From an uncultured Pseudomonadota bacterium (lineage in GTDB: Bacteria; Myxococcota_A; UBA796; SXON01), in NCBI GenBank assembly GCA_903885375.1, contig CAISIK010000027.1:169175-233174 (forward strand): a DNA stretch of 64,000 bases, read 5' to 3'. Positions within the stretch are counted from its first letter, which is position 1, and each line of letters opens with the position of its first letter. The translations under genes were made by a program, and so were the position numbers. Of the stretch, positions 24,609 to 33,649 are shown in pieces. A model generated the notes under the pieces. It had not been told where the DNA came from. It was given only the letters and a program-made list of their open reading frames with translations, and ran no database searches.

Positions 24609-27143
24609 ATGGCCAAGAAGCTCCTCCTCATCGATACGCCCAACCAGATCTTTCGGGCGTACTACGGCATCCAGACCGACATGCGCTCGCCCGATGGGTT
24701 CCCCACCCGGGCGCTCTTCGGCTTTACGCGAATCATGAAGTCCCTGATGCGCGAGCTGCGGCCCGACTACCTCGCCTGCGTGTTCGATCACGGCGCCGAC
24801 GCGCGCCTCGCCCTCTGGCCCGAGTACAAGGGCACCCGCCCCGACATGGCCGACGACCTGCGCCAGCAGTGGCCGGAATTCGAGCCGCTCTGCGCTGCCT
24901 TCGGCTTCAAGGTGCTTGGGCTGCCGGGCGTGGAGGCCGACGACATCATCGGGACCCTGGCGCGGCGCTTCGGCTCCCCCGAGCTCGAAGTGCAGATCGT
25001 GAGCAGCGACAAGGACTTCGCCCAGCTCGTGAACGACTACGTGCACGTGCTCGACATCGGCAAGAACGTGGTGGTGGACCGGGCCGGCGTCATGGAGCGG
25101 TGGGGCGTGCCGCCCGAGAAGATCGTCGAGCTGCTGGCCCTGATGGGCGACACATCCGACAACGTGCCCGGCATCGCGGGGGTCGGGCCCAAGAAGGCGG
25201 CCCAGTTCATCGAGAAGTATGGCGACGTGGAGGGCGTGCTGGCCAACTGGCAGGCGATCGGCGGCAAGACCGGGGAGACCGTGCGCGACAGCGTGGCCAC
25301 CGCCCGGCTGGCCCGCCAGCTCGTGGAGATCGACGTGAACGTGCCGGTGGACTGCACGCTGGACGATCTCCTGCCCGGCGAGCCCGATGCGGCCGAGCTC
25401 CAGCGGCGTCTGTTGCGGTACAACTTCCGCACGCTCTGGAACGAGCTCGCGCTCGGCGACCGTGCCGAGGCCGCTGGCGCCGCCACGAGCAAGGGCAGCC
25501 TCGAGCAGGTGGAAGACGTGTGGGGACCGGGGCCGGTGGCTCGGCTGGCCGAACGGCTGCGGGCCGCCGGGCGGTTCGCGGTGGCGGCCGAAGTGCGGGA
25601 GGGGCAAGGGCTCGTGCGCCTGTCGTTCGCCTTCGGCGAGGGGTGGTCGTGGGTGCCGGCGGCGGCGCTCGCGGAGGCCCCCCTGCGTGCCGTGCTGGCG
25701 GATCCGACCGTGGCGAAGACGGGCACGGAGATGAAGGCGCTGTCGCACCAGCTGGCGCAATTCGGCATCGAGCTTCAGGGCATCGGCGGCGACGTGGGCA
25801 TCGCCGACTACCTCATCGCACCCGAGCACAAGCGGACGCTCGACCACCTCACCCAGCGCTGGCTGGAGCGGCCGGCCGGGCTCGAAGCGGGCACCGCCGC
25901 GCTTGATGCCTGGCGGCTTGACCAGGTGCTCGACCCCAAGCTCGGGGCCGATCCGGTGTACCGCACGATCGAGCTGCCGCTCATCCCGATCCTCCGCCGC
26001 ATGGAGAACGAGGGCATCGGCTGCGACACCGCCCGGCTCGCGGAGATCTCCGCTGTGCTGGCCACCAAGGTGGATGCGGTCCAGGCCGAGGTGCTGGAGC
26101 TCGCCGGGGAGCCGTTCAACGTGAACAGCACCACCCAGCTCGCCACCATCCTCTACGACAAGATGCAGCTCGGCCCGGCGAAGATGAAGTCGCGGAGCAC
26201 CGACGCCGAGGCCCTCGAGAAGATTTCGCACCCCATCGCGGCGAAGGTGCTGCGGTACCGGGAGCTCTACAAGCTCAAGAACACCTACGTGGATGCGCTG
26301 CCCCGCTACGTCCGCGACGGCCGCATCCACACCACCTACGGGCAGGCGGTGGCGGCCACGGGGCGTTTGTCGTCGAACGATCCCAACCTGCAGAACATCC
26401 CGATCCGGTCGGAAGACGGCAAGCAGATTCGCGAGTGTTTCGTGGCCAAGCCGGGGCACGTGCTGCTCTCCTGCGACTACAGCCAGATCGAGCTGAGGGT
26501 GCTGGCGCACTACTGCGAGACCGGCCCGCTGGTGGACAGCTACCTCCAGGGCGAGGACATCCACCGCCGCACCGCGAGCGAGGTGTTCAACGTGGTGCCG
26601 GCGCTGGTGACCGGCGAGATGCGCCGGGCGGCGAAGGCGATCAATTTCGGTATCGTCTACGGCATGGGGGCCTTCCGGCTCGCCAACGAGCTCGGCATCC
26701 CGCGGGCCGAGGCGGCGGCCTACATCGAGGGCTACTTCGCCCGCTACCCGCAGGTCCGCGGGTACATGGAGGCGGCCACGGCGCGTGCGCGCGAGCTCGG
26801 CCATGCCGAAACCCTCTTCGGGCGCAAGCGCCCCATCGCGGGGCTCGACGCGTCGAACCAGGCGGATCGGGCCCAGGCCGAGCGCATCGCGGTGAACACC
26901 CCGATCCAGGGCACCGCGGCCGACCTCATCAAGCTCGCGATGATTGCCGTGGCGAGGCTCCTCGAAGGCGACCGGTGCCGAATGCTGCTGCAGGTGCACG
27001 ACGAGCTGGTGTTCGAGTTGCCCGAGGAGGAGGTGGCCACCACCGCGCCGCGGATCGCGGCGGCCATGACGGGCGTCGCCACGTTGCGGGTTCCGCTCGT
27101 GGTGGACTGGGGCGCCGGCGCGACGTGGGCCTCGGCCCACTGA
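24609..27143 (+). CDS. polA: DNA polymerase I
   Basis: 844 residues from ATG 24609 (ATG 24600 and GTG 24591 are in-frame alternatives). N-terminal 5'-3' nuclease (~1-280: LPGVEADDIIGTLARRF, VSSDKDFAQLV, GDTSDNVPGIAGVG). The middle region (~300-440) has the 3'-5' exonuclease position but lacks the acidic metal ligands expected there (FAVAAEVREGQG, GTEMKALSHQ), so proofreading is probably lost, as in Taq polymerase. The polymerase domain (~450-844) is intact: DYSQIELRVLAHY, RRAAKAINFGIVYGMG, LQVHDELVFE. Functions in Okazaki fragment maturation and repair. Confidence 0.97.
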   Translation: MAKKLLLIDTPNQIFRAYYGIQTDMRSPDGFPTRALFGFTRIMKSLMRELRPDYLACVFDHGADARLALWPEYKGTRPDMADDLRQQWPEFEPLCAAFGFKVLGLPGVEADDIIGTLARRFGSPELEVQIVSSDKDFAQLVNDYVHVLDIGKNVVVDRAGVMERWGVPPEKIVELLALMGDTSDNVPGIAGVGPKKAAQFIEKYGDVEGVLANWQAIGGKTGETVRDSVATARLARQLVEIDVNVPVDCTLDDLLPGEPDAAELQRRLLRYNFRTLWNELALGDRAEAAGAATSKGSLEQVEDVWGPGPVARLAERLRAAGRFAVAAEVREGQGLVRLSFAFGEGWSWVPAAALAEAPLRAVLADPTVAKTGTEMKALSHQLAQFGIELQGIGGDVGIADYLIAPEHKRTLDHLTQRWLERPAGLEAGTAALDAWRLDQVLDPKLGADPVYRTIELPLIPILRRMENEGIGCDTARLAEISAVLATKVDAVQAEVLELAGEPFNVNSTTQLATILYDKMQLGPAKMKSRSTDAEALEKISHPIAAKVLRYRELYKLKNTYVDALPRYVRDGRIHTTYGQAVAATGRLSSNDPNLQNIPIRSEDGKQIRECFVAKPGHVLLSCDYSQIELRVLAHYCETGPLVDSYLQGEDIHRRTASEVFNVVPALVTGEMRRAAKAINFGIVYGMGAFRLANELGIPRAEAAAYIEGYFARYPQVRGYMEAATARARELGHAETLFGRKRPIAGLDASNQADRAQAERIAVNTPIQGTAADLIKLAMIAVARLLEGDRCRMLLQVHDELVFELPEEEVATTAPRIAAAMTGVATLRVPLVVDWGAGATWASAH

Positions 27144-27186
27144 GGGGAAGCCCCGAGGGGGGTCGGGCGATACATGGGGGAGGCCG

Positions 27187-27768
27187 ATGAACGAACTCCC
27201 CGACTCCGAACTGATCACGCGCGTGCTGGCCGGAGAGACCGCCTGCTACCGCCCGCTCGTGGTGCGCTACCAGAACCGCCTTCACGGCATGGTGATGGGC
27301 ATGGTGCGCAACCAGGAGGATGCGCGCGACATCGTGCAGATGGCGTTCGTGAAGGCCTACCAGAGCCTCGCCACCTTCCGGATCGACTCCAGCTTCTACA
27401 CCTGGATCTACCGGATCGCGATGAACCTCGCGATCGACCACTGTCGCAAGGGCAAGCGTCGCAAGACCAGCAGCTTCGAGGAGGCGGTGGGCAGCCGGGA
27501 TGAGGATGGCAACCTCTCCGCCCAGCACCACGAGGAGAGCCCGGGCGTGGCGCTCGCCCGCAAGCAGCTCCACGATCGCATCTACGCTGCGCTCGACGAG
27601 GTGTCGGAGGACATGCGCGAGGCCATCCTGCTCCGGGAGGTCGAGGGGCTCTCCTACAAGGAGATCGCCGACCGCATGGGCATTCCGGAGGGAACGGTGA
27701 TGAGCCGCCTGTTCTACGCCCGCAAGAAGTTGCAGTCGCTCCTCAAAAGTGCGGACTCGGCTGAATGA
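27187..27768 (+). CDS. RNA polymerase ECF sigma factor (RpoE-like)
   Basis: 193 residues. Region 2 at ~20-95 (YRPLVVRYQNRLHGMV, QEDARDIVQMAFVKAYQSL, FYTWIYRIAMNLAID) and region 4 at ~130-190 (LDEVSEDMREAILLREVEGL, SYKEIADRMGIPEGTVMSRL). First gene of a plus-strand operon with the repeat-containing membrane protein next to it, the standard sigma/anti-sigma arrangement. Starts at ATG 27187 behind GGGGGAGG. Confidence 0.95.
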   Translation: MNELPDSELITRVLAGETACYRPLVVRYQNRLHGMVMGMVRNQEDARDIVQMAFVKAYQSLATFRIDSSFYTWIYRIAMNLAIDHCRKGKRRKTSSFEEAVGSRDEDGNLSAQHHEESPGVALARKQLHDRIYAALDEVSEDMREAILLREVEGLSYKEIADRMGIPEGTVMSRLFYARKKLQSLLKSADSAE

Positions 27769-27796
27769 ACCGCGCCCACCATCGTTCCTTCCCTGA

Positions 27797-28507
27797 ATGA
27801 ACCTTTCTCCGCTCTCCCCCGAACAGCTGGCGCTTCTCCTCGAAGTCGACGGCGAGCTGCCGCCGGGCGGCGAGGCGCGCGAGCTTCGCGCGCTGGGGGA
27901 GGAGCTGCGCGCCGCGTTGGGCGGCGGCGTGGATGTGGCGGACGACGTGATGGTCAGCCTCGCGCTGCAGTCGGCGGTGGGCGGCGGGGTGGACGTGGCG
28001 GACGACGTCATGCTCAGCCTCGCGCTCCAGTCGGCAGTGGGCGGCGGTGTGGACGTGGCGGACGACGTGATGTTGAGCCTGGCGCTGCAGTCGGCGGTGG
28101 GCGGCGGCGTGGACGTGGCGGACGACGTGATGTTGAGCCTGGCGCTGCAGTCGGCAGTGGGCGGCGGCGTGGATGTGGCCGATGCGGTCATGGCCAGCGT
28201 GGCGGCCCAGCCCACGCGCGTGGTCTTGCCTGTGGAGTCGGCGATGCCCCGGTGGGCCTCGCTCGGTGGGTTCGGCGCCGTCTTCGCGATGGCGGCCGCG
28301 GCCCTGTTCGCGATCCAGTCGGGCGCGGTGGGGATGGCCCCTCCGAAGGTGCTCGAGGCCGAGGCCCCGGCCGCGATGATGTCGCTCGCGAGCTTCAACG
28401 ATGCCGAGGTCGAGGACATCACCGCCATGGACAACGCTTCGGTGTCGGTGATGCAGTTCAGCGAGGGCGGTCCGACGATCATCTTCGTGCAGGACATGGA
28501 GGGATGA
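27797..28507 (+). CDS. Putative anti-sigma factor with five 20-residue repeats
   Basis: 236 residues. Residues 1-39 look like the N-terminal start of anti-sigma proteins (LSPEQLALLLEVDGELPPGG). Residues 40-139 are five near-identical repeats of the type AVGGGVDVADDVMLSLALQS. A single membrane helix follows at ~152-172 (GGFGAVFAMAAAALFAIQSG), then a ~60-residue extracytoplasmic tail ending SEGGPTIIFVQDMEG. No zinc-binding HxxxCxxC motif is present. Sigma-adjacent position and topology support anti-sigma function; the repeat block on the cytoplasmic side is the striking feature. ATGA overlap with the next gene. Confidence 0.75.
   Translation: MNLSPLSPEQLALLLEVDGELPPGGEARELRALGEELRAALGGGVDVADDVMVSLALQSAVGGGVDVADDVMLSLALQSAVGGGVDVADDVMLSLALQSAVGGGVDVADDVMLSLALQSAVGGGVDVADAVMASVAAQPTRVVLPVESAMPRWASLGGFGAVFAMAAAALFAIQSGAVGMAPPKVLEAEAPAAMMSLASFNDAEVEDITAMDNASVSVMQFSEGGPTIIFVQDMEG
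27914..28213 (+). repeat. Five tandem 60-bp coding repeats
   Basis: Units at 27914, 27974, 28034, 28094 and 28154, exactly 60 bases each and in frame inside the putative anti-sigma gene. Units 2-4 differ by a few mostly third-position changes; unit 5 is the most diverged (VADAVMASVAAQP). The high nucleotide identity indicates recent expansion or ongoing recombination. Confidence 0.95.
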
Positions 28508-28977
28508 TGCGCGCGCTCCTGGTATGCCTCTTTCTCGCGCTCGGCGTCGTCGTGCCCGAGGTGGCCTTCGCGGGCGGGAAGTCGGGTGGCGACAGCCGGC
28601 CCGCCTCGGGCCGGGCGCGCATCACCGTGAACGTGGTGCACGCCACCGACAGCGAGTCGGGCGTCGACCCTCGCCTCGCCTCCCTCGCCAGCCAGTTCAA
28701 GTACCTCAAGTACAAGGGCTACCGCCTCCTCTCCACCCAGAGCGCCGACCTCGCGCCGGGCGGCGACAAGGACTTCAGCATCGAGGGCGGCCGCACGCTC
28801 CGGGTGTCGCTCGTCTCCAAGGATGAGGCGCACGCCCGGGTGCGCGTGGAGATCGACGGCAAGCGCGGCAAGCTGATCGACACCACCGTGAAGATCAACC
28901 GCGATGGCACCTTCATCGTGGCCGGCCCCCAGTACAAGGATGGCATCCTCATCCTGCCGCTGCGCGCCAGTTACTGA
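28504..28977 (+). CDS. Exported protein of the ECF sigma operon
   Basis: 157 residues. Signal peptide MMRALLVCLFLALGVVVP with cleavage after VAFA. The mature region is a beta-rich domain (ARITVNVVHATDSESGVDP, KYLKYKGYRLLSTQS, TLRVSLVSKDEAHARVRVEI, DGILILPLRA), without catalytic motifs. Start codon overlaps the anti-sigma stop (ATGA). A periplasmic effector or sensor associated with the sigma/anti-sigma pair is plausible. Confidence 0.82.
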   Translation: MMRALLVCLFLALGVVVPEVAFAGGKSGGDSRPASGRARITVNVVHATDSESGVDPRLASLASQFKYLKYKGYRLLSTQSADLAPGGDKDFSIEGGRTLRVSLVSKDEAHARVRVEIDGKRGKLIDTTVKINRDGTFIVAGPQYKDGILILPLRASY

Positions 28978-28983
28978 GCGGGG

Positions 28984-29619
28984 ATGAACGCCCTCGATCG
29001 GTTGGCGGAAGCCGATGCCGCCGCCGCCGCTGGGCGATTCGACGTATGCCGCAAGGCGCTTCGCGAGGCGCGTCTGGCGGCGAATCGTGCGGGCGATCTG
29101 GCCTCGCTGTCAGCGGTCATGCGACGGGAGGCGTCCCTGCTGGAGCCCTCGGAGCGCGCGGCGCTACTGATGGAGGCCGCTCGATTGGCGTCGCGCGCGG
29201 GCGATGCGGTGGGGCAGGTCGAAGCCCTCGAGGACCTCTCGCGCGACTGGTTGACGGAGGGGCGCACGGGGGCGGCGGTGGCCTGCCTGGGCCGTTGCGC
29301 CGAGCTGCAGTCGGAGCGCAAGGACCGCGCCGGCTACCTCCGTGCGGCCATGCTCGCCGGTCGCGCCCTCTGCGAGGCGTGGGGGCAGGCCCGCGACGTG
29401 CCCGCCGGCATGGCCATGCTGCTCTTCTGCGAGCGGGAAGCCGGCCGCTTCGATGAAGGCCTCGCGCGCATGCTCCGCGACTACCTGTCGGGGTTCCAGT
29501 ACACGCTCTCCGACGCGGAGTTCGCCCTTGTCGAGCCCTGGCTGGAGCTCGATGGGAAGGCCGTCGTGGATGCCACCCTGACCCGCTACATGGCCGAACA
29601 CCGTCCGGAGCTGCCATGA
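28984..29619 (+). CDS. Helical TPR-like protein
   Basis: 211 residues, all-helical and Ala/Arg rich, with TPR-like helix-turn-helix spacing (AAAAGRFDVCRKALREARLAANRAG, AALLMEAARLASRAGDAVG, GRTGAAVACLGRCAELQ). No signal peptide or membrane helix. Six bases after the exported protein and overlapping the HIT gene by ATGA, so cotranscribed. It is reminiscent in size and composition of the protein at 34504-35118. Function unknown. Confidence 0.75.
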   Translation: MNALDRLAEADAAAAAGRFDVCRKALREARLAANRAGDLASLSAVMRREASLLEPSERAALLMEAARLASRAGDAVGQVEALEDLSRDWLTEGRTGAAVACLGRCAELQSERKDRAGYLRAAMLAGRALCEAWGQARDVPAGMAMLLFCEREAGRFDEGLARMLRDYLSGFQYTLSDAEFALVEPWLELDGKAVVDATLTRYMAEHRPELP

Positions 29620-29948
29620 CGCTCTTCGAGAAGATCATCGCCCGCCAGATTCCTGCCGACATCGTCTACGAGGATGAATTCACCCTCGCCTTTCGGGACA
29701 TCCACCCCCAGGCGCCCGTGCACGTGCTCGTGGTACCGAAGAAGGCGCTCACGCAGCTCGATCGCGCCGAGGAGGGCGATGCCGACCTGCTCGGCCGCTG
29801 CCTCCTCAGCGCGAACCGCGTGGCCGCGCTGGAGGGCCTCACGGACTTCCGCCTGGTGATCAACAACGGGGCCGGGGCGGGCCAGAGCGTCTTCCACCTG
29901 CACCTTCACGTGCTCGGCGGGCGACAGCTCGCCTGGCCGCCGGGCTAG
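29616..29948 (+). CDS. HIT-family nucleotide hydrolase (HinT-like)
   Basis: 110 residues. The histidine triad is FHLHLHVLG near residue 98; also TLFEKIIARQIPADIVYEDE and FRDIHPQAPVHVLVVPKK, the standard HinT N-terminal strands. HinT proteins hydrolyse adenosine phosphoramidates and acyl-AMPs. Terminal gene of the ECF sigma operon; its last four bases overlap the convergent HD gene. Confidence 0.95.
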   Translation: MTLFEKIIARQIPADIVYEDEFTLAFRDIHPQAPVHVLVVPKKALTQLDRAEEGDADLLGRCLLSANRVAALEGLTDFRLVINNGAGAGQSVFHLHLHVLGGRQLAWPPG

Positions 29949-30418
29949 TCGCCTTCGAACGGAAAGCGGCCGGCGGAGCGCGCCAGCTCGGCGGTATCGA
30001 CCCCCGCGCGGGCGTAGTGCGCGGCCATCAGCTCGAGATCGAGCAGGTCCATCGACTTCACGAAGCGCGCTTCCGGACTCTCCGCCGCTTCGAGCTCCGC
30101 CCACAGCGCGTGGAGCGTGGGGTGGTCGGCGAAGAGCTCGGCGGCGGCAATCGCCTCGCGCCGTTTCTTCTCCGCGCGCGGCACGCCGTCGTGGGGCGTG
30201 ATGTCGCCGACGCGCACCTCGGGGAGGTCGTGGAGGAGCGCCATGCCGAGGACCTTCAAGCGGTCGAGTGAAGGGGGCGTGAGCAGGAGCGCCGCGAGGG
30301 CCACGCCGTAGCTGTGATCGGCCACGCTCTCTGGCGCCGCGATCCCCACCCGCTTCCACCCCGCCCGGTCCACCTGGCGCAGGCCGGCCGCGACCTCGAG
30401 GAGCGCGCGGTCCTTCAC
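29945..30418 (-). CDS. HD-domain phosphohydrolase (YfbR/HDDC2-like)
   Basis: 157 residues from GTG 30416-30418. Motifs SVADHSYGVALAA (first His), LLHDLPEVRVGD (HD pair) and SMDLLDLELMA (distal Asp) give the metal-binding set of small HD hydrolases such as 5'-deoxynucleotidases. The start overlaps the FabD-like stop by four bases, so translation is coupled. Substrate likely a deoxynucleoside monophosphate by family; not proven. Confidence 0.88.
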   Translation of the reverse strand: MKDRALLEVAAGLRQVDRAGWKRVGIAAPESVADHSYGVALAALLLTPPSLDRLKVLGMALLHDLPEVRVGDITPHDGVPRAEKKRREAIAAAELFADHPTLHALWAELEAAESPEARFVKSMDLLDLELMAAHYARAGVDTAELARSAGRFPFEGD

Positions 30419-31425
30419 GCGCGGGCCACGAGCGCGCGCTGCTCGGGGCGGTTCATGGCCACCACGATCGGGCGCTCGGCCTGTCGGGCGGTGAAGTCGG
30501 CGCGGGTGTGCAGGCCCGACCATCCCTCCGCGAGGAGCGTCTGGGCCACGGGGCCGCCGAGGTTGCCACCGGGGCCGAGCAGGACGAGCTGGTCGGGGGC
30601 GTATTCGCGCATGACCACCCGCACGCTCTCGGTGAAGTCGTAGGGCGCCACGACCTGATGCCCCAGCGTGTAGTCGCGGAGCTCGGTCGGGGAGGCCGAG
30701 AAGGGTCGGAAATGGGCGCCGCGACCGCAGACCATCGGGATGTGCGGGGCCTGCCAGCGCAGATCGGAGAGATCCGCCCGGGCGCGGGAGGAGGTGGCCG
30801 CGAGGAGCGGGGTGTGGAACGCGGAGTGGAGCGGAAGGAGCATCGGCGCCTCCCGGTCGCCCACCTTGCGCACCGGCAAGCGCGCGCGCGCCGTTTCGAG
30901 CGCGGCCGCGGTGCCGCCCAGCACGATCTGGCCGCCGAGGCGGATGCTCACGTGGAGCTCCGGCACCTCGGCGAGGAGGGCCTCCAGCTCGGGCGAGGGG
31001 AGGGGGTGCCAGGCGTCGTCGACCAGCGGGTAGAGCAGCTGGCCGCCCACCACGTTGTCCACCTGGTACTGGCCCATCGTCTCCACGAGGCGGAGCCCAT
31101 CTTCGAGCGGCAGCGCGCCGGCCACGGCGAGGGCGGTGTACCAGCCCATCGAGTTGCCGATGACGGCGACCACGTCGACGTCGCTGAGCGCATCCCGGTC
31201 GGCGAGCGTGCACGCCGCGGTGAGGATCGAGGCGTTCTCGCCGGCCACGTGGAGGCGGGAGCTGTAGGCGGCCGCGGCGTCCATCTCGGAGGGTGTGGGG
31301 CGGCCGAGGTGGGCGCGGAACCGATCGGCGGCCTCCACCGACGGCGTGGGGCGCAACGAGCCGAGCAGCTCCCGGCTGTAGCTCCCCCGGCCGGGGCACA
31401 CGAGGACGACGCGCGGTCGGGGCAT
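30415..31425 (-). CDS. FabD-like acyltransferase
   Basis: 336 residues. The nucleophile elbow IGNSMGW places Ser at residue 92 and a conserved His at 204 (LHSAFHTPLL), nearly the same positions as Ser92/His201 of E. coli FabD. The Q in the oxyanion loop (FxGQG in FabD) reads CPGRGSYS here, so the substrate may differ from malonyl-CoA. Family members load malonyl or other acyl groups onto acyl carrier protein. It lies four bases after the fused 2-oxoacid dehydrogenase, suggesting an acyl-CoA made by that enzyme is the relevant substrate (inference). Confidence 0.82.
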   Translation of the reverse strand: MPRPRVVLVCPGRGSYSRELLGSLRPTPSVEAADRFRAHLGRPTPSEMDAAAAYSSRLHVAGENASILTAACTLADRDALSDVDVVAVIGNSMGWYTALAVAGALPLEDGLRLVETMGQYQVDNVVGGQLLYPLVDDAWHPLPSPELEALLAEVPELHVSIRLGGQIVLGGTAAALETARARLPVRKVGDREAPMLLPLHSAFHTPLLAATSSRARADLSDLRWQAPHIPMVCGRGAHFRPFSASPTELRDYTLGHQVVAPYDFTESVRVVMREYAPDQLVLLGPGGNLGGPVAQTLLAEGWSGLHTRADFTARQAERPIVVAMNRPEQRALVARA

Positions 31426-31429
31426 GGCG

Positions 31430-33649
31430 CTACTCCGGTTGGACGGCCGCGGGGCGCTGCAGGAGCGCCTTTGCGGCCTCGAGAATGTCGGCTTCCTGGA
31501 CGAGCACGAGGTTCGCGGCGCCGCCGAGGGGGATGTACACGTCGTGGCCGGCCACGCGGGCCATCGATGCCGCCACGCCTTCATCGATGAGCGCAGTGAA
31601 CACGGCCTCGGACACGCCGCCGGTGCGGCGACACTCGTCCACCACGAGGACCCGGCCCGTGGCGCGCGCGGCAGCCACGATGTCGGCCACCGGCAGCGGA
31701 TTGAGCCAGCGCAGGTCGAGCACCCGAACACGGGCGCCCGTCTCGGCTTCGAGGCGGCGCGCGGCGCGCAGGCCCATCCAGAGCCCGTTGGCCCACGTGA
31801 TGAGGGTGAGGTCCGTCCCTTCGCCATAGTGGCGGCCCACGCCGATCGGGACCGCGTGATCGGCGGACGGGTAGGCGGTGCACCACGCGCCGTCGCCGTC
31901 CTCGTGCAGGTCCTTGGTCATGTAGAGCGCAATGGGCTCGAGGAAGGCGCTCACGCTCCCGCAGGTGCGGGCGGCGGCCACGCAGGTGCGCAACATGCCC
32001 ACGGCGTCGTCGCCCCGGGCGGGCGAGGCGATGAGCAGGCCGGGGATGTCGCGGAGGGCCGCGACGGAGTTGTCGTTGTGGAAATGGCCGCCGAAGCCCT
32101 TCTGGTAGGCGTAGCCGGCGATCCGGACCACCATCGGGTTCTGGAACTGGCGGTTGCTGAAGTACTGCAGCGAGCAGGCCTCGCCGCGCAGCTGGTCGCA
32201 CGCGTTGTGGAAGTAGGCGAGGTACTGGATTTCGGGGAGGGGCAGAAAGCCCGCCTGCGCGTACCCGATGGCGGAGCCGAGGATGCTCTGCTCGTCGAGC
32301 AGGGTGTCGATCACGCGGTCGACGCCGAAGCGCTTCTGCAGGTCGGCGGTGAGGTGGTAGACGCCGCCCTTCCGGCCCACGTCCTCGCCGAGGAGGAGGG
32401 TTTCGGGCACGCGCGCCATGAGCTCGGCGAGCGCGCGGTTGATCTGCACGGCGAGGTGCCGCGGACGATCGGCCGACACGTCCTCCCCGTGGAAGGCGGC
32501 CTGGCGCTCGGCTTCGGTGAGAGGAACGACGGCTTCGCGCGCGATGGCTACGGGGTCCCGCGGGGCGAGCGCTTCGATGACGGTGGCGGCGGAGGTGAGC
32601 TTCGGACGGCGGATCGCCTCCTCGCCGAGCGCCTGGACCCGCGCGCGGGCGTCGTCGTAGATCGCGGAGACGGCGTCCGCGGAGAGCCAACCGCCTTCGA
32701 CGAGGAGACGGGCCGTGACGAGGAGCGGGTCCTTCGCTTCTTCGGCCGCGATCTCCTCCGGGCGCCGGTACGTGCTCTCCACGTCGCTGCCCGCGTGCCC
32801 GAGGAGGCGGACGGTGCGGAGGTGGAGGAAGGCCGGGCGACGGTACTGCCGCACCCAGTCCACCGCGGCGGTGGCGGCGTCGATCGCATCGGGGAGATCG
32901 AGGCCATCGCCGTAGACGTAGGCGAGGTTGGCGCGCGACCCGTAGGTGGTGGCGATCCAGCCCGTGGGGGTGGCGGTGCTGATGCCGATGCCGTTGTCCT
33001 CGCAGACGAACAGGATCGGGCATTCCCGCCCCTGGTGGGCCAGCCACTCGGCGTGGTTGATGGCCCCGGTGGCCGTGCTGTGGTTGGCCGAGGCATCCCC
33101 GAAGGTGCAGAGCGAGATGCGATCATCGCCCGGTCGCCGCGCGATGCCCAACGCCATGCCCACGGCCTTCGGCAGGTGGGAGGCGATGGTGCTCGTCTGG
33201 GGGGGGATGTTGAGCAGCTTGCTGCCGAAGACCTTGTGCCGGCCGCCGGCGATGGGCTCGTCGCTCGAAGCGGCGAGGCCGAGCATGATGTCCATGAGCG
33301 GCGTGGCGCCGGGCACCTGCCGCCCGCGCTGGATGTAGAACCCGCCGCTCCGATAGTGCAGGAACGCCGGATCGTCGGGCCGGGCCGCGGCCGCGACGGC
33401 GGCGTTGCCTTCGTGCCCGCTCGACCCGATGGTGTAGAAGCACTCGTTGCGCGCCTTCAGCGCCCTTGCAGCGAGGTCGAGCTGGCGACTCTCGACCTGG
33501 GTGGTGAACAGCTCGACCGCCCGACGCGCGCTGAGCGAGGTGCCCGCACGCACAGGAGAGTCAAGATCGTGACGCGGCGCGCCGCGCACCAGCCCTGCGA
33601 GCAGGGCCACGAAGTTCCGGTCGACGATACCTGCGCGGTTGACTGCCAT
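31430..33649 (-). CDS. 2-oxoacid dehydrogenase E1, fused alpha and beta subunits
   Basis: 739 residues from ATG 33647-33649. The alpha half (~1-350) has the thiamine-diphosphate motif FGDASANHSTATGAINHAEW and the RTVRLLGHAGSD loop; the beta half (~395-739) has NRALAELMARVPETLLLGEDVG and GVSEAVFTALIDEG. Fused E1 chains of this kind occur in branched-chain 2-oxoacid dehydrogenases, which produce isobutyryl-, isovaleryl- or 2-methylbutyryl-CoA. E2 and E3 genes are not in the window. Followed immediately by a FabD-like acyltransferase. Confidence 0.92.
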   Translation of the reverse strand: MAVNRAGIVDRNFVALLAGLVRGAPRHDLDSPVRAGTSLSARRAVELFTTQVESRQLDLAARALKARNECFYTIGSSGHEGNAAVAAAARPDDPAFLHYRSGGFYIQRGRQVPGATPLMDIMLGLAASSDEPIAGGRHKVFGSKLLNIPPQTSTIASHLPKAVGMALGIARRPGDDRISLCTFGDASANHSTATGAINHAEWLAHQGRECPILFVCEDNGIGISTATPTGWIATTYGSRANLAYVYGDGLDLPDAIDAATAAVDWVRQYRRPAFLHLRTVRLLGHAGSDVESTYRRPEEIAAEEAKDPLLVTARLLVEGGWLSADAVSAIYDDARARVQALGEEAIRRPKLTSAATVIEALAPRDPVAIAREAVVPLTEAERQAAFHGEDVSADRPRHLAVQINRALAELMARVPETLLLGEDVGRKGGVYHLTADLQKRFGVDRVIDTLLDEQSILGSAIGYAQAGFLPLPEIQYLAYFHNACDQLRGEACSLQYFSNRQFQNPMVVRIAGYAYQKGFGGHFHNDNSVAALRDIPGLLIASPARGDDAVGMLRTCVAAARTCGSVSAFLEPIALYMTKDLHEDGDGAWCTAYPSADHAVPIGVGRHYGEGTDLTLITWANGLWMGLRAARRLEAETGARVRVLDLRWLNPLPVADIVAAARATGRVLVVDECRRTGGVSEAVFTALIDEGVAASMARVAGHDVYIPLGGAANLVLVQEADILEAAKALLQRPAAVQPE

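Noticed and set aside
27914..28213. 60-bp tandem repeats considered as a CRISPR array
   Set aside because: No spacers; repeats are contiguous, in frame and encode protein.
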